Positions 35,603 to 45,789 are shown, numbered from the stretch's first letter. The stretch: DNA of 64,000 nucleotides from CAYVVD01 sp964454975 (GCA_964454975.1 CAYVVD010000006.1:1-64000); one strand, 5' to 3'. Translations and numbers: made by a program. The notes: a model not told the origin generated them from the letters alone.

Positions 35603-37153
35603 TTAAGGCAGATATATCGGGCCATCGGGTCCAAGAGGAATGCCTATTAGCATCCATATAACCAACAATGCCGACCACGTAATAAACAGCAATGCTGAAT
35701 AAGGAATCATAATGGAAATAATGGTCCCGATTCCATTCTTCTCGTCATATTTTTGAGCAAAGGTTACTATCAGTGCAAAATAGCTCATCATCGGAGTTAC
35801 AAGATTGGTTACAGAATCTCCAATTCTAAATGCAGCCTGAGTTAAAGCGGGATGATATGCAGGGTCTATCAGCATGAGCATTGGGATAAAAACAGGTGCC
35901 ATAATTGCCCATTTTGCTGAAGCTGATCCCATAAACAAATTGATTATTGCTGATAATAAAATGAATCCCACAATGAGAAGGGGGCCGGTTAAACCAATTT
36001 GCTGAAGTCCATCTGCCCCTTTAATCGCAAAGATAATCCCCAGGTTTGAGTATTTAAAAAAGTAAACAAACTGAGCGGCAAAAAATACTAACACGATATA
36101 GCCGGCCATGCCACTCATCGACTTTGTTATGTGCTTTACTAAATCTTTGTCATTATTTATCGATCTTACAACAACTCCATAAACTAAACCGGGAATAAAG
36201 AAAAATATCATTATTCCAACAATAATTCCGTCAAAGAAAGGTGAATTGAGCACATCCCCCGTTTCCGGGTTTCTCAGTATGCCATTTTCGGGAATCACTG
36301 ATATTGCAAGCAAGGCAACCGTAATCAGAAAGCTAACTCCAGCCCATATTAAGCCTTTTTTCTCTAAACCGGTTAACTGCTGAATTGAAATTTTTTCTGC
36401 AGAACCATTATATTCTCCCAATCTTGGTTCAACAATTTTTTCAGTAACCCAGGTTCCAACAATAACTACAAGAAAGCTGGAAACAAACATAAAGTAGTAA
36501 TTAACAGCAGGATTAACGCTGATTCCGGGTTGAATCATTTCAGCCGCAGATTCTGATATTCCGGCAAGAATGGGGTCAATTGAGCCAATAAAGAAATTAG
36601 AACCAAAACCACCGCTAACACCCACAAAAGCAGCTGCAAGCCCGGCCATCGGATGCCGCCCCAAGGCGTGGAAAATCAATGCTCCGAGTGGAATTAATAC
36701 TACATATCCGGCTTCACTCGCAAGATGAGAGATTATACCCGCAAAAACTATTGCAGCAGTTATAAATCTTTTAGGGGATTTTAAAACCAAGGCTCTTATC
36801 AAAATAGTGAATAACCCGGATCCTTCGGCTACCCCGATTCCGATCATTACAACCAGCACATAACCTAATGGAGGAAAAAACAAGAAGTTATTTAATATAT
36901 TTGAGTACATCCACCTGATACCATCTGCGCCAAGTAAATTTTTTGCTTTTATAACTGAGTCATCGACAGGATGTTGGGCGCTTACATCAAGCAAATAGCC
37001 TGCTACGGATAATAATATTACCAAACATGCAAGGCCCGCAAAAATTGATGCCGGATGCGGCAATCGGTTTCCAACAACTTCGATAAAATCTAAAGCTCCG
37101 GCAAAAAACCTGCTTAAGAAACCTTTCTTCTTTTTCTTGATTTCTTCTTTCAT
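35603..37153 (-). CDS. AbgT-family transporter (paralog 2)
   Basis: A 516-residue membrane protein, clearly paralogous to the AbgT protein at 19457-20992, with the same landmarks: GNRLPHPASIFAGLA, GVAEGSGLFTILIRALVL, HLASEAGYVVLIPLGA, GGFGSNFFIGSIDPILAG, MGSASAKWAIMAPVFIPM and RIGDSVTNLVTPMMSYF. It has a lysine-rich start (KEEIKKKKKG). It transports an aminobenzoyl-glutamate-like compound or exports antimetabolites; the direction is unknown. It follows purB on the same strand, with a palindrome-rich spacer in between. Confidence 0.88.
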   Translation of the reverse strand: MKEEIKKKKKGFLSRFFAGALDFIEVVGNRLPHPASIFAGLACLVILLSVAGYLLDVSAQHPVDDSVIKAKNLLGADGIRWMYSNILNNFLFFPPLGYVLVVMIGIGVAEGSGLFTILIRALVLKSPKRFITAAIVFAGIISHLASEAGYVVLIPLGALIFHALGRHPMAGLAAAFVGVSGGFGSNFFIGSIDPILAGISESAAEMIQPGISVNPAVNYYFMFVSSFLVVIVGTWVTEKIVEPRLGEYNGSAEKISIQQLTGLEKKGLIWAGVSFLITVALLAISVIPENGILRNPETGDVLNSPFFDGIIVGIMIFFFIPGLVYGVVVRSINNDKDLVKHITKSMSGMAGYIVLVFFAAQFVYFFKYSNLGIIFAIKGADGLQQIGLTGPLLIVGFILLSAIINLFMGSASAKWAIMAPVFIPMLMLIDPAYHPALTQAAFRIGDSVTNLVTPMMSYFALIVTFAQKYDEKNGIGTIISIMIPYSALLFITWSALLVIWMLIGIPLGPDGPIYLP

Positions 37154-37355
37154 ATAAAACTAATTTGTTATAATGATTGGCTTTGTTTTCACTACTTCGG
37201 TATATCCAACTTGTAATCGGTTATTTTAGCTCCTACATAAATTAGCAAAATATTCTGGAATTTTATAGTTTCGCCGCCAGAAAACGCCATTTTACCCCTA
37301 CCCGGGAATTCGTCGGTTAAGCATGCTCTCAGGTTTGCAACTCTTAAGATGAAGA

Positions 37356-37455
37356 GATTCCCGCTTTCGCAGGAATGATATGGTGTGATTAAACAATATC
37401 CCCGTTCAAGCCGGGAATGACAAGGTGGCTCCATCGAATTTGCTCAGGATGACAA
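37356..37455. repeat. Cluster of REP-like palindromes between purB and the AbgT gene
   Basis: Two palindromic cores, GATTCCCGCTTTCGCAGGAA (37356-37375) and CCCCGTTCAAGCCGGGAATG (37400-37419), are followed by GCTCAGGATGACAAGG. Each ends in a GGA(A)TGA(CAAGG) tail, the form of widespread dispersed bacterial palindromes. A possible 80-residue frame across it is just repeat translation. Nothing else is seen in 37154-37460. Confidence 0.55.
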
Positions 37456-37460
37456 GGAAG

Positions 37461-38756
37461 TTACTCCAAACCAAGCTTGTCGTAGATGTAATCCACGCTT
37501 TCGTAGATTCTGTCAAAGGAAAACATAGATTCCAGTTCTTCTTTTGAAATGTATTGCATAAGCTCTTCGTTCTCTGAAAGTGTATTCAGGAAGTTTCGCT
37601 TTTCTTCCCACGCCTGCATTGCAGAGCGCTGCACCATTTCGTAAGCTTTCTGCCTTTTTAATCCCTTACGCGCAAGCTCCAAAAGAATCTTTTGTGAATG
37701 AATGAGCCCGTATGTCAGGTTGAGATTCTCCAGCATTTTATCAGGATAAGTGACAAGATTATCAATGAGTTTAGTTGTCCGGTTCAGAATGTAATCCACA
37801 CAGATTGTACTGTCCGGCATTATAACGCGTTCAACGCTGCTGTGCGAAATGTCCCTCTCGTGCCAAAGGGCGTTGTTTTCAATGGCTGCGAGGAGATTGC
37901 TCCGCAGAAGCCTTGCCTGTCCGGAGATATTTTCAGATGAGATAGGGTTTCGCTTGTGGGGCATTGCCGAGCTGCCTTTCTGGCCTTTTGAGAAGTATTC
38001 TTCTGCTTCGCGTACTTCCGTCCTCTGGAGGTGGCGGACCTCGATTGCAATTTTTTCAAGCATAGAGCCTATAAGAGCGATAGCAGACAGAAAATTTGCA
38101 TGGCGATCCCGCTGGATTACCTGCGTTGTGATTGGCGCCGAACTCAGGCCAAGCTTTTCGCAGACGTACTCCTGAACGTAAGGTGAAAGATGTTCGTATG
38201 TTCCGACAGCTCCGTTTATCTTGCCTGTACATACTTCGTCCAGCGCTGCTTTGAAGCGAAGGATATTCCGTACACATTCATCATACCACAGCGCGAACTT
38301 CAGCCCAAAAGTCATAGCCTCCGCATGTATTCCATGGCTCCTGCCCACACATGGAGTACGCTTGTATAGGATGGCTTTTGCTGCCAGTATGGATTTAAGT
38401 GCTTCCAAGTCTTTGAGTATAATCTCACCGGCCTGTTTAAGTTGAACTGCGAGACAGGTGTCGAGTACATCGCTCGAGGTCATTCCCATGTGGATATAGC
38501 GGGACGGTTCGCCTACGTATTCCTCCACATTCGTAAGAAAGGCAATTACATCATGCTTAACGGTTTCTTCTATTTCGAGGATGCGTTTAGCATCGCATTT
38601 TGCTGTCATGCGTATCTTTTCAACAGCTTCTTTTGGAATAATGCCAAGTTCAGCCTGCGCCTCGCAGGCAAGTATTTCGATTCCTAGCCAGATATTAAAT
38701 TTATTCTGCTCCGACCAGATATTGCCCATTTCATGGCGTGTATAACGTTCCACCAT
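37461..38756 (-). CDS. purB: Adenylosuccinate lyase
   Basis: Cleaves SAICAR and adenylosuccinate in purine synthesis, releasing fumarate. It is 431 residues from the ATG at 38756 (MVERYTRHEMG), preferred over an upstream start that adds 27 unlike residues. Signatures are HMGMTSSDVLDTC, GRSHGIHAEAMTFG and the fumarase/lyase signature GQKGSSAMPHKRNPISSE with the mobile catalytic loop. It is read toward the palindrome cluster and the second AbgT gene. Confidence 0.95.
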   Translation of the reverse strand: MVERYTRHEMGNIWSEQNKFNIWLGIEILACEAQAELGIIPKEAVEKIRMTAKCDAKRILEIEETVKHDVIAFLTNVEEYVGEPSRYIHMGMTSSDVLDTCLAVQLKQAGEIILKDLEALKSILAAKAILYKRTPCVGRSHGIHAEAMTFGLKFALWYDECVRNILRFKAALDEVCTGKINGAVGTYEHLSPYVQEYVCEKLGLSSAPITTQVIQRDRHANFLSAIALIGSMLEKIAIEVRHLQRTEVREAEEYFSKGQKGSSAMPHKRNPISSENISGQARLLRSNLLAAIENNALWHERDISHSSVERVIMPDSTICVDYILNRTTKLIDNLVTYPDKMLENLNLTYGLIHSQKILLELARKGLKRQKAYEMVQRSAMQAWEEKRNFLNTLSENEELMQYISKEELESMFSFDRIYESVDYIYDKLGLE

Positions 38757-38817
38757 TATATACCTCAGATAATAAGCATGCAATTTAAGAAATGCTTGCC
38801 AATGAGTATAATAGAAT

Positions 38818-38846
38818 AAAAAAGCCGGGCTACACAACCCGGCTTT
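38818..38846 (-). terminator. Rho-independent terminator of the secreted propeller gene
   Basis: Perfect 9-bp stem AAAGCCGGG (38821-38829) with CCCGGCTTT (38838-38846) and an eight-base loop. On the minus strand it is followed by a run of six T's, 20 bases past the stop of the 905-residue gene. The best intrinsic terminator in the window. Confidence 0.85.
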
Positions 38847-38865
38847 AAGATTTTAAAATTATTTA

Positions 38866-41583
38866 TTAGTTCAACTTAATTATAGGGACAAAGACGGACC
38901 TGTCATCTAATTTTAAGAAAATGTAATATTTTCCGGAAGCAAAGGATGACAAATCGAAACTAAAGCTATTTATTCCGTTCTTCAGTTTAACCACATCCAG
39001 TGTATGGACATTTCTACCTGTGTTACTAACAATCTTGACTGTGCCATTTAATTGAGAAATCTCATTATTTGTGACTTCAAGGTTTACTATGTTTTTAACA
39101 GGATTTGGGTGGGCTTTAATTGAAATAACACCATCATCCTTTTCAAAAGCTTCAATTGAAGAAATTGATGTACTTTTTCCATTTAGAATCAATATGTTCA
39201 CTTCGTCTTTTGCATTTACTGCGTCTGAAAAAATATAAACTTCTGAGCTAAGCCCATTTGAGACTTCGGTAGGTGTAAAAATAGTTTCGATATCAATTGC
39301 ATCATCTCCCGGGCCTATATTAACCGGAAATTCAACGTCAACCGGAATTGATATTTCAAAATCATTGCTTGTCTGTTCCAAAGCAATTGACAATATTTCA
39401 ATTGGTTGATTGCCACTATTGATAACGCTGAAATTCTTTGAAGAGGTTTCTCCAACCCTGATATCCTCAAATTCCAGATTGTTATAATCAATTTCTGTAA
39501 AACTTATAAGTTTGGTGTACGAATCGTTGTTAAGAAGATAATCAATACTATTATTGACAATAGCATTTCTTGCTGTAATATTCAGGATATTCACAGGGTT
39601 AATTCCCAAAACAACAGCCCTGAAATCATTGTTGTGATACCTGAGTGCAATTACTGAGTCAGGCTGACCTTTGTAATGCAAAACCGGAAAGCTGTTGATG
39701 TAGTCAGGAACGAGCAAAGGCGATGGAATAGCATTAGACCCGCCATTGTAAAGAGTCAATGAAGAAGAAATGTTATCATAATCCATTGATATCATCTCTG
39801 GATATACACCACTTAAATCCATTCTGCCCGATGTATTTAATGCTGACACAATGCTTCCAAAGGCCGAAATACCCAATCTCGTTAATAAATTTTGATCCTG
39901 TGAATTTGCCAGACGGAATAATGCTCCATCACCGATAACAAGTAAATTTGTTTTGTTATCAATTATATCAGATATTAATTCTGCTTCAGTATTGTCAATT
40001 TCACCAAATGCTGCCGAATTCCATATAAGCACACCAGGATTGTTTTCATTCAATACCTTGCTGATTTCTAATAACTCACTTAGACTAATATCAATAGGCT
40101 GGAATTCAGATGATATAATTTCGCTAAGGTCGAAATACTCTTTATTTGCATTAGCAGCATCATTAATATTCATAACTGGAATGTTACCGGTTACGAGTTT
40201 AGTGAAAGAGCTGTAACTTTCATCTTCAGAAGAGGAAAGTTCAATACTTAATTTACCTATTCCCTGAGTGCTGTTTGTGTTAATTAATACTTCAATTTCT
40301 TCTGAACTTCCCTGGGGAACGTTGATTGTGTTTTTCCCGTCCAATACTTCAGCGCTCCACGTTTCTGGGGAGGAAGTATTGATGGCTACCTGTACGTCTA
40401 ATGTTTTTTCTGAATCAGATTCATTTTCAAATATGAACTTAGCTTTATTATTATCAATATCAATAAGCTTAATATCTTCTAATGCAGTCAATGAACCACC
40501 AAAATTCGGAATTACTTTGTATATTGAGTTTCTTGAATTATCTACAAACCAGATATTTCCATCTGGTCCGAATTCAATTCCCATAATGCTACTAGCGCCC
40601 GTTTCTATTTCTCCCAGTTTTAGCGGAGTTCCTTCTTTAACATCAAAGAAATAAATCTTACCGTTAGAATTATCACTGATTGCAAGTATATTATCTTTAA
40701 TTGCAAGGCCTGCCGGGGTTCCAAGCCCATCATCAATTCCTACGGACCAACTAACGTTTCGGACAGCCTTTACTGTAACCGGTTCTAAATTCATTGGTTG
40801 TATTTCTTCTTCGATTGTCCCTGTAGAAATGTCAGCTATTATAACTCTGTTATTAGCGCCATCAATATAATAAAGCAGATTTGTAGTTTTATCTAATTCC
40901 ATGTGTGAGGGTATTCCTGCCAACCTTGTATATGGCAATTCTAAGTACCTGTAAACAATCGCATCGGAATGGTCGTGGCCACCAGGATAATGAGGTTCTT
41001 TAAAATCATATCTGCATATATGATTGTTATAGCCATCATTGACCCAATAAATATTGTCTTTTTCATGTGTAATTCCTGAGGAGTAGGGGCTCTGATGGAC
41101 CATATCAAGATGGCTTCCATTATTTTGCTGGGTTGGAGGATTCCCAATCTTGGCATAGATATCTAAGTCCAAAGACCACAAGGTTGGGCCTGTAAATGTA
41201 CCTCCCTGTCTGTTTGCGTCCAAAATTGCCTGGGCAGTTGCGAATGTTTCATTGTCGCCAAATGCTATTGCGGAAGCCTCTGCCATAAAATGCCAGCTGT
41301 TTCCATCTCTCAGATAATCTGAAAATTGGTTTTGCATTCCGGGATTTGTAAAAAGGACGGTTGAGCCACCATTTGAGCCTCCATGATTTAGTACCCAAAG
41401 TTCGCCTTCCCTCATTGGACCTGGATTGAATCCGAGATCAACAGGAGCCTGTATCTTGTCAGATTGATTCCCGATTTCTATTACGTTAATCTCCTTGTTT
41501 AAATAGGCGGCTACTTTCAATGAAGCATTGCCAAGAAGTGTTCCAAAACATGTGCTAAGTATAAGCAGTATCAAGTATCTCAC
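38866..41583 (-). CDS. T9SS-secreted NHL/propeller-type protein
   Basis: 905 residues. Signal peptide about 1-19 (ILLILSTCFGTLLGNA). Residues about 25-385 form an NHL-like beta-propeller (HMELDKTTNLLYYIDGANNR, AGLAIKDNILAISDNSNGKI, MGIEFGPDGNIWFVDNSRNS). A beta-sandwich follows (about 390-480), then an alpha/beta segment with GVLIWNSAAFGEID and TNLLVIGDGALFRLA, then a choice-of-anchor-type domain (LEFEDIRVGETSSKNFSV) and a C-terminal T9SS sorting domain (IKAHPNPVKNIVNLEV, SFASGKYYIFLKL). It starts at GTG, supported by GAGGA six bases before. Probably cell-surface or extracellular; role unknown. It is transcribed alone with its own terminator. Confidence 0.82.
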   Translation of the reverse strand: MRYLILLILSTCFGTLLGNASLKVAAYLNKEINVIEIGNQSDKIQAPVDLGFNPGPMREGELWVLNHGGSNGGSTVLFTNPGMQNQFSDYLRDGNSWHFMAEASAIAFGDNETFATAQAILDANRQGGTFTGPTLWSLDLDIYAKIGNPPTQQNNGSHLDMVHQSPYSSGITHEKDNIYWVNDGYNNHICRYDFKEPHYPGGHDHSDAIVYRYLELPYTRLAGIPSHMELDKTTNLLYYIDGANNRVIIADISTGTIEEEIQPMNLEPVTVKAVRNVSWSVGIDDGLGTPAGLAIKDNILAISDNSNGKIYFFDVKEGTPLKLGEIETGASSIMGIEFGPDGNIWFVDNSRNSIYKVIPNFGGSLTALEDIKLIDIDNNKAKFIFENESDSEKTLDVQVAINTSSPETWSAEVLDGKNTINVPQGSSEEIEVLINTNSTQGIGKLSIELSSSEDESYSSFTKLVTGNIPVMNINDAANANKEYFDLSEIISSEFQPIDISLSELLEISKVLNENNPGVLIWNSAAFGEIDNTEAELISDIIDNKTNLLVIGDGALFRLANSQDQNLLTRLGISAFGSIVSALNTSGRMDLSGVYPEMISMDYDNISSSLTLYNGGSNAIPSPLLVPDYINSFPVLHYKGQPDSVIALRYHNNDFRAVVLGINPVNILNITARNAIVNNSIDYLLNNDSYTKLISFTEIDYNNLEFEDIRVGETSSKNFSVINSGNQPIEILSIALEQTSNDFEISIPVDVEFPVNIGPGDDAIDIETIFTPTEVSNGLSSEVYIFSDAVNAKDEVNILILNGKSTSISSIEAFEKDDGVISIKAHPNPVKNIVNLEVTNNEISQLNGTVKIVSNTGRNVHTLDVVKLKNGINSFSFDLSSFASGKYYIFLKLDDRSVFVPIIKLN

Positions 41584-41720
41584 GTTTTCCTCACTTAAAT
41601 GATTAAAAAGGTATTATCTATAAATTTAGAAGCAACTAAATTATTATTAAATATTAATCAAGACACTTGATAACGATAAAGGTTACAAAGCGGAAGTATA
41701 AGATGATTTAATTAGACTAA

Positions 41721-42398
41721 TTATTTTAAATTAATCTCTTTTTGTTCATTTCTTGGTGTGAAATCCTGGTGGTAAAGGGGAGTGAATTTTGCGGGATTCT
41801 CAAATTCATCGGTTTCGTATTTCGCGAATGCAAGTTGTAATAATTTTTCAGCAGACTGTAAATTAAGTGCGTCAATTCTTGTAGCTTTTTCAATGGGTTG
41901 ACTGAATTCACCTACTATTAGGTTTCCCAAATTGTCAATGTCCGCAATATATTTCATGTCTTTGAGTTCTACTTCTGTATGGGCTTTATACTCTCCACTA
42001 AACTCCTTAAAAAACATCATTCCACGGTTGGAGGGTATTGCCGCGATTATCTTGTTGAATTTAATCCCTGATATTGATTTATATGCGTAAAATGCAAGTG
42101 CGTCAAGAGTAGGAACTGCAATTAACTTTGGTGATTCTCCATAGCAAAGCCCCTTTGCGAGGGAAGCGCCGACTCGCAAACCAGTGAATGAACCCGGACC
42201 GGAAGAAATGACAACTGCGTCAATATCCTCAATCGCAAGCTTATTTTCATTCATCATCCTGCGGACATACTCTGCAAGCAGACTGTCATGCATATTCCGC
42301 TCATGGTGAGTGTAATTGACTGCAAGCACGCCATCAATTCCAAGCGCCACACTGCAAGGCCTTCCGCTGCTTTCTATTGATATTATATTCACAGACAT
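41721..42398 (-). CDS. tsaB: tRNA threonylcarbamoyladenosine biosynthesis protein TsaB
   Basis: A partner of TsaD/TsaE in forming t6A37 of tRNA. It is 225 residues from the ATG at 42398 (MSVNIISIESSGRPCSVAL). Characteristic motifs: HSLLAEYVRRM-like segment after HERNM, and VVISSGPGSFTGLRVGASLAKGL. The start lies just after the mfd stop, so the two are co-transcribed. tsaD and tsaE are not in this window. Confidence 0.9.
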   Translation of the reverse strand: MSVNIISIESSGRPCSVALGIDGVLAVNYTHHERNMHDSLLAEYVRRMMNENKLAIEDIDAVVISSGPGSFTGLRVGASLAKGLCYGESPKLIAVPTLDALAFYAYKSISGIKFNKIIAAIPSNRGMMFFKEFSGEYKAHTEVELKDMKYIADIDNLGNLIVGEFSQPIEKATRIDALNLQSAEKLLQLAFAKYETDEFENPAKFTPLYHQDFTPRNEQKEINLK

Positions 42399-42399
42399 A

Positions 42400-45300
42400 T
42401 TAAATTTCAACAAGTTCCAGGTTTCTCTTAACTTTCCACAGGAATTCGAAAACATCGTCCCGGCTGTGCAGCGAAACTTCGATTAATATCTTTTTGTTCC
42501 GCTGCATTACATTAGTACCGGGCTGGTCGTTTACAAATTCCATTACAGCAGGAAACGCGTGATTATAAAATGTTTCATTTGTATCCGGCGGTAACTCAAT
42601 TAACAGCTTATTCTGCTTTAATATTAAGCGCTCGAAACCTGTTGGTATTGCCGCCATCCTAATTTTAACTGCAAATATAAGGTTTTGTGCTTCAACCGGA
42701 AGTTTACCGTACTTATCTTTTAGTTCGTCGCTGATAAAATCAAGCTGTGCCAGATCCCGCACCTCGTATAGACGTTTGTAGTAATAGTACCTGTCGGTAT
42801 CGGTTTTCACATAATCTGAGGGCAGGAGGGCATCTTCGCTCATCTCTATGGCAATTTCCTCGTTATCAAATTGCTGCTTGCCGTCTTCCTTTTCTTTAAA
42901 CAACTCACTGAATTCCTGCACTTTCAATTCGCGGACAGTTTCATCGAGGATTTTCTGGTATAGCTCGAATCCCAGGTCGTAAATATATCCGCTCTGCTCA
43001 GGGCCGAGCAGATTGCCGGCACCTCGTATCTCCATATCTCGCAACGCAAGCTGGAAACCACTTCCCAGGTCAGTAAATTCCTCGATTGCCTGTAAACGTT
43101 GCAATGCCTTATGGCCGACTCCGCGTGTCTCAGGGATTATCAAATAGCAAAATGCCTGTTTGTTTGTCCTGCCCACCCTTCCACGAAGCTGGTAAAGCTC
43201 AGCGAGGCCGAAATTATTTGCCCTGTTAATGAGCATTGTGTTTGCATTTGGAATATCAAGACCGGATTCTACGATTTTTGTTGTCACCAGCACATCAAGC
43301 TTGCGGCTGATGAACTTTTCCATCACCTTTTCTAGTTCTTTTGTTTGCATCTGGCCGTGAGCAACGCCAAACCTTATATTGGGCAATAGCATCTTCAAAT
43401 CCATAGCAATCTTTTCAAGGTCCATCACCTTGTCGCTTACAAAGAAAACCTGGCCGTTTCTGTCAAGTTCCTTTTCGATAGCTTTTACGATCTGCTCTTG
43501 GTTCCAATGAATAATTTCTGTATAAACAGGCAGCCGGTTTCGGGGTGGTGTTTCTATCACACTCAGGTCACGGGCGCCCATCAGCGAAAAATTCAATGTA
43601 CGGGGAATAGGTGTAGCTGTAAGAGTAAGCGTATCAACCGAAACACGCATCTGGCGTAGCTTCTCTTTTGCAGCAACACCAAAGCGTTGTTCCTCATCTA
43701 TTATCAGCAGTCCGAGGTTTTTGAATTCAAGATCATTGCTTAAAATTCTGTGTGTTCCAATTAGAATGTCAATAGAAGCGGTTTTAACTTTTTCAATGAT
43801 TTCATTCTGATTTTTCCTGCTCTTAAACCGGGAAAGGCATTCAATGAGCATCGGGTAGCGTTGCAACCTGTCGCGGAATGTCATGTAGTGCTGTTCTGCA
43901 AGTATAGTTGTCGGCACAAGTACAGCAACCTGTTTGCCGGCTTCAACTGCCTTAAATGCAGCGCGTATAGCTACTTCGGTCTTACCAAATCCCACATCAC
44001 CGCAAACAAGCCTGTCCATAGGAGTCTCAGATTCCATATCCTGCTTTACTTCAGCAGTGCTTTTGGACTGGTCCGGTGTATCCTCATAAATGAATGAAGC
44101 TTCAAATTCCTTTTGCCAGACGGTATCAGCCGGGAATACGTAACCGGGCTGTATTCTTCTTTCGGCGTAAAGTTTAATCAACTCTCTTGCTATGTCTTTT
44201 AGCTTTTTCTTTGTACGCGCTTTTTTGCGTGACCACTCGCTTGTACCAAGTTTGCTAAGTTGCGGAAGCGAACCTTCTGTAGCTGAATACTTTTGAATCT
44301 TATGAATATAATTCAGATGTACATATAAAATGTCGCCACCTGCGTAAGTAATTTTGACGCAATCCTGGTTGCTGCCGCCGATTTTAACAGTTTCCAGCCC
44401 TTCAAATTTCCCGATTCCTTTATCATCGTGAACAACCAGGTCTCCAATGCTTAGTTTTTTAAGCTCACTTAGAGAAATACCGGTGCCTTTTTTCCGTTTG
44501 CTGTCCTGGAAGCGAATCCTGCCGAATACCTGGTGCTCAGTGAGCCATGCTATTCCTTCACCGGGTAAAAAAAATCCTGATGCAGGGCTGTTATTATGGT
44601 AGGAGACAAGCGATTCTACACGCTTTTTATCAGCAAAGCCGGCATTTCCGTTAAATTGTTCAGGATCAAATTCTCTAATATTGTTTTCTACAATATCTCT
44701 AAATCGTTCAAGGTGGATTTTGCCCTCTGCGAAGAGAGACAATTCTTTAAAGCTTACAGCATATTGATAAAGCGCACTTGTTAATTCCTTGACTGATGTA
44801 TTAAAATTAGGCTGGGGCTGGGATTTTACATTGACTTCTGCTGTACCAAGTCGGTTGATTGTAATATTCAGGTAGTTTGCATTTATATTTTCAAAAATAT
44901 CCTCTTCTATGCTATTATCGCTAAATATCTCATCAGGGTTTTCAATAAAAAAAAGGATGTCTGATTCAATGTATTCAAAGATAGATGAAACACCTTCTGT
45001 ATTTGCAGCATGGAAGATTTTCGCTACGAATGAAATTTTATCAAAATCTCTGATGCTGCGCTGTGAGCCCGGACTAAACTCACGTATTGACTCAACTTCA
45101 TCACCCCAGAATTCTATTCGTACAGGATTATCCAGCCCGGTTGGAAAAACATCAATAATACCACCGCGAACAGCAAACTGTCCCTGCTCGGATACATAAT
45201 CGTTTTTTTCAAATCCATTGAGCGCCAGTTCAGTACGGAATTTTTCGAAATCAACGCTACTGCCTTTTTCAAGCACAATCCGGTTTTGCATTATGCTTTC

Positions 45301-45699
45301 AGGTTTTGGCAACGACACGTTGAATATATCAGTTGTAGAAATTATAATTGGATCATTTGTTTCAAGTATTGCTTCTAGCCCGTCTATCAACCAGGAATAA
45401 TGATTATCATCAGAACCATAAGACTTAACAGATCGGTGGGGCTCAATTAACAACGAGCAATTATTAAACTCAAGAAGTCCGTTCAGGTCGTGATAACGGT
45501 CTTTGGCGCTAGTTTTATCAGGGCAGATTATAAAAACCGGTTTACCGGACGACTTATAAACAGCTGCTTCATAAACGGAAAAAAGAGAGCCGTGAAGAGT
45601 CTTGATTGAATGAGACTTCCCTGATTCGATTAAGGCCAGGCTTTCCCTTGTGAATTTTGTTTCTGCGATATTTTTGAGTAATGAGTGCAATGAATGCAA
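42400..45699 (-). CDS. mfd: Transcription-repair coupling factor
   Basis: Mfd displaces stalled RNA polymerase and recruits UvrA. It is 1,099 residues, the normal length. It has an N-terminal UvrB-like part (FAVRGGIIDVFPTGLDNPVR), an RNA-polymerase-interacting CarD-like domain (GDLVVHDDKGIGKFEGLE), and the RecG-like translocase with Walker A GDVGFGKTEVAIRAAF, IIDEEQRFGV, TLTATPIPRTL, then HGQMQTKELE, STRP-type QLRGRVGRTNKQAFCYL, and a C-terminal TRCF domain. Translation must start at TTG (45699), because a TAA immediately precedes it in frame and no ATG follows before the conserved start. Confidence 0.96.
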   Translation of the reverse strand: MHSLHSLLKNIAETKFTRESLALIESGKSHSIKTLHGSLFSVYEAAVYKSSGKPVFIICPDKTSAKDRYHDLNGLLEFNNCSLLIEPHRSVKSYGSDDNHYSWLIDGLEAILETNDPIIISTTDIFNVSLPKPESIMQNRIVLEKGSSVDFEKFRTELALNGFEKNDYVSEQGQFAVRGGIIDVFPTGLDNPVRIEFWGDEVESIREFSPGSQRSIRDFDKISFVAKIFHAANTEGVSSIFEYIESDILFFIENPDEIFSDNSIEEDIFENINANYLNITINRLGTAEVNVKSQPQPNFNTSVKELTSALYQYAVSFKELSLFAEGKIHLERFRDIVENNIREFDPEQFNGNAGFADKKRVESLVSYHNNSPASGFFLPGEGIAWLTEHQVFGRIRFQDSKRKKGTGISLSELKKLSIGDLVVHDDKGIGKFEGLETVKIGGSNQDCVKITYAGGDILYVHLNYIHKIQKYSATEGSLPQLSKLGTSEWSRKKARTKKKLKDIARELIKLYAERRIQPGYVFPADTVWQKEFEASFIYEDTPDQSKSTAEVKQDMESETPMDRLVCGDVGFGKTEVAIRAAFKAVEAGKQVAVLVPTTILAEQHYMTFRDRLQRYPMLIECLSRFKSRKNQNEIIEKVKTASIDILIGTHRILSNDLEFKNLGLLIIDEEQRFGVAAKEKLRQMRVSVDTLTLTATPIPRTLNFSLMGARDLSVIETPPRNRLPVYTEIIHWNQEQIVKAIEKELDRNGQVFFVSDKVMDLEKIAMDLKMLLPNIRFGVAHGQMQTKELEKVMEKFISRKLDVLVTTKIVESGLDIPNANTMLINRANNFGLAELYQLRGRVGRTNKQAFCYLIIPETRGVGHKALQRLQAIEEFTDLGSGFQLALRDMEIRGAGNLLGPEQSGYIYDLGFELYQKILDETVRELKVQEFSELFKEKEDGKQQFDNEEIAIEMSEDALLPSDYVKTDTDRYYYYKRLYEVRDLAQLDFISDELKDKYGKLPVEAQNLIFAVKIRMAAIPTGFERLILKQNKLLIELPPDTNETFYNHAFPAVMEFVNDQPGTNVMQRNKKILIEVSLHSRDDVFEFLWKVKRNLELVEI

Positions 45700-45789
45700 T
45701 TAAAAATTAGTTTTAATGTGTCCTTGATTTATATTTTTTAGATTTTTCATTTCATAATTAAAATTAGCAAATAAAAGCAAATCGGATCT

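Noticed and set aside
37192..37434. Minus-strand frame of 80 codons between purB and the AbgT gene
   Set aside because: It runs through the palindrome cluster and reads like typical translated repeat (HSCESGNLF). There is no start context and no family.
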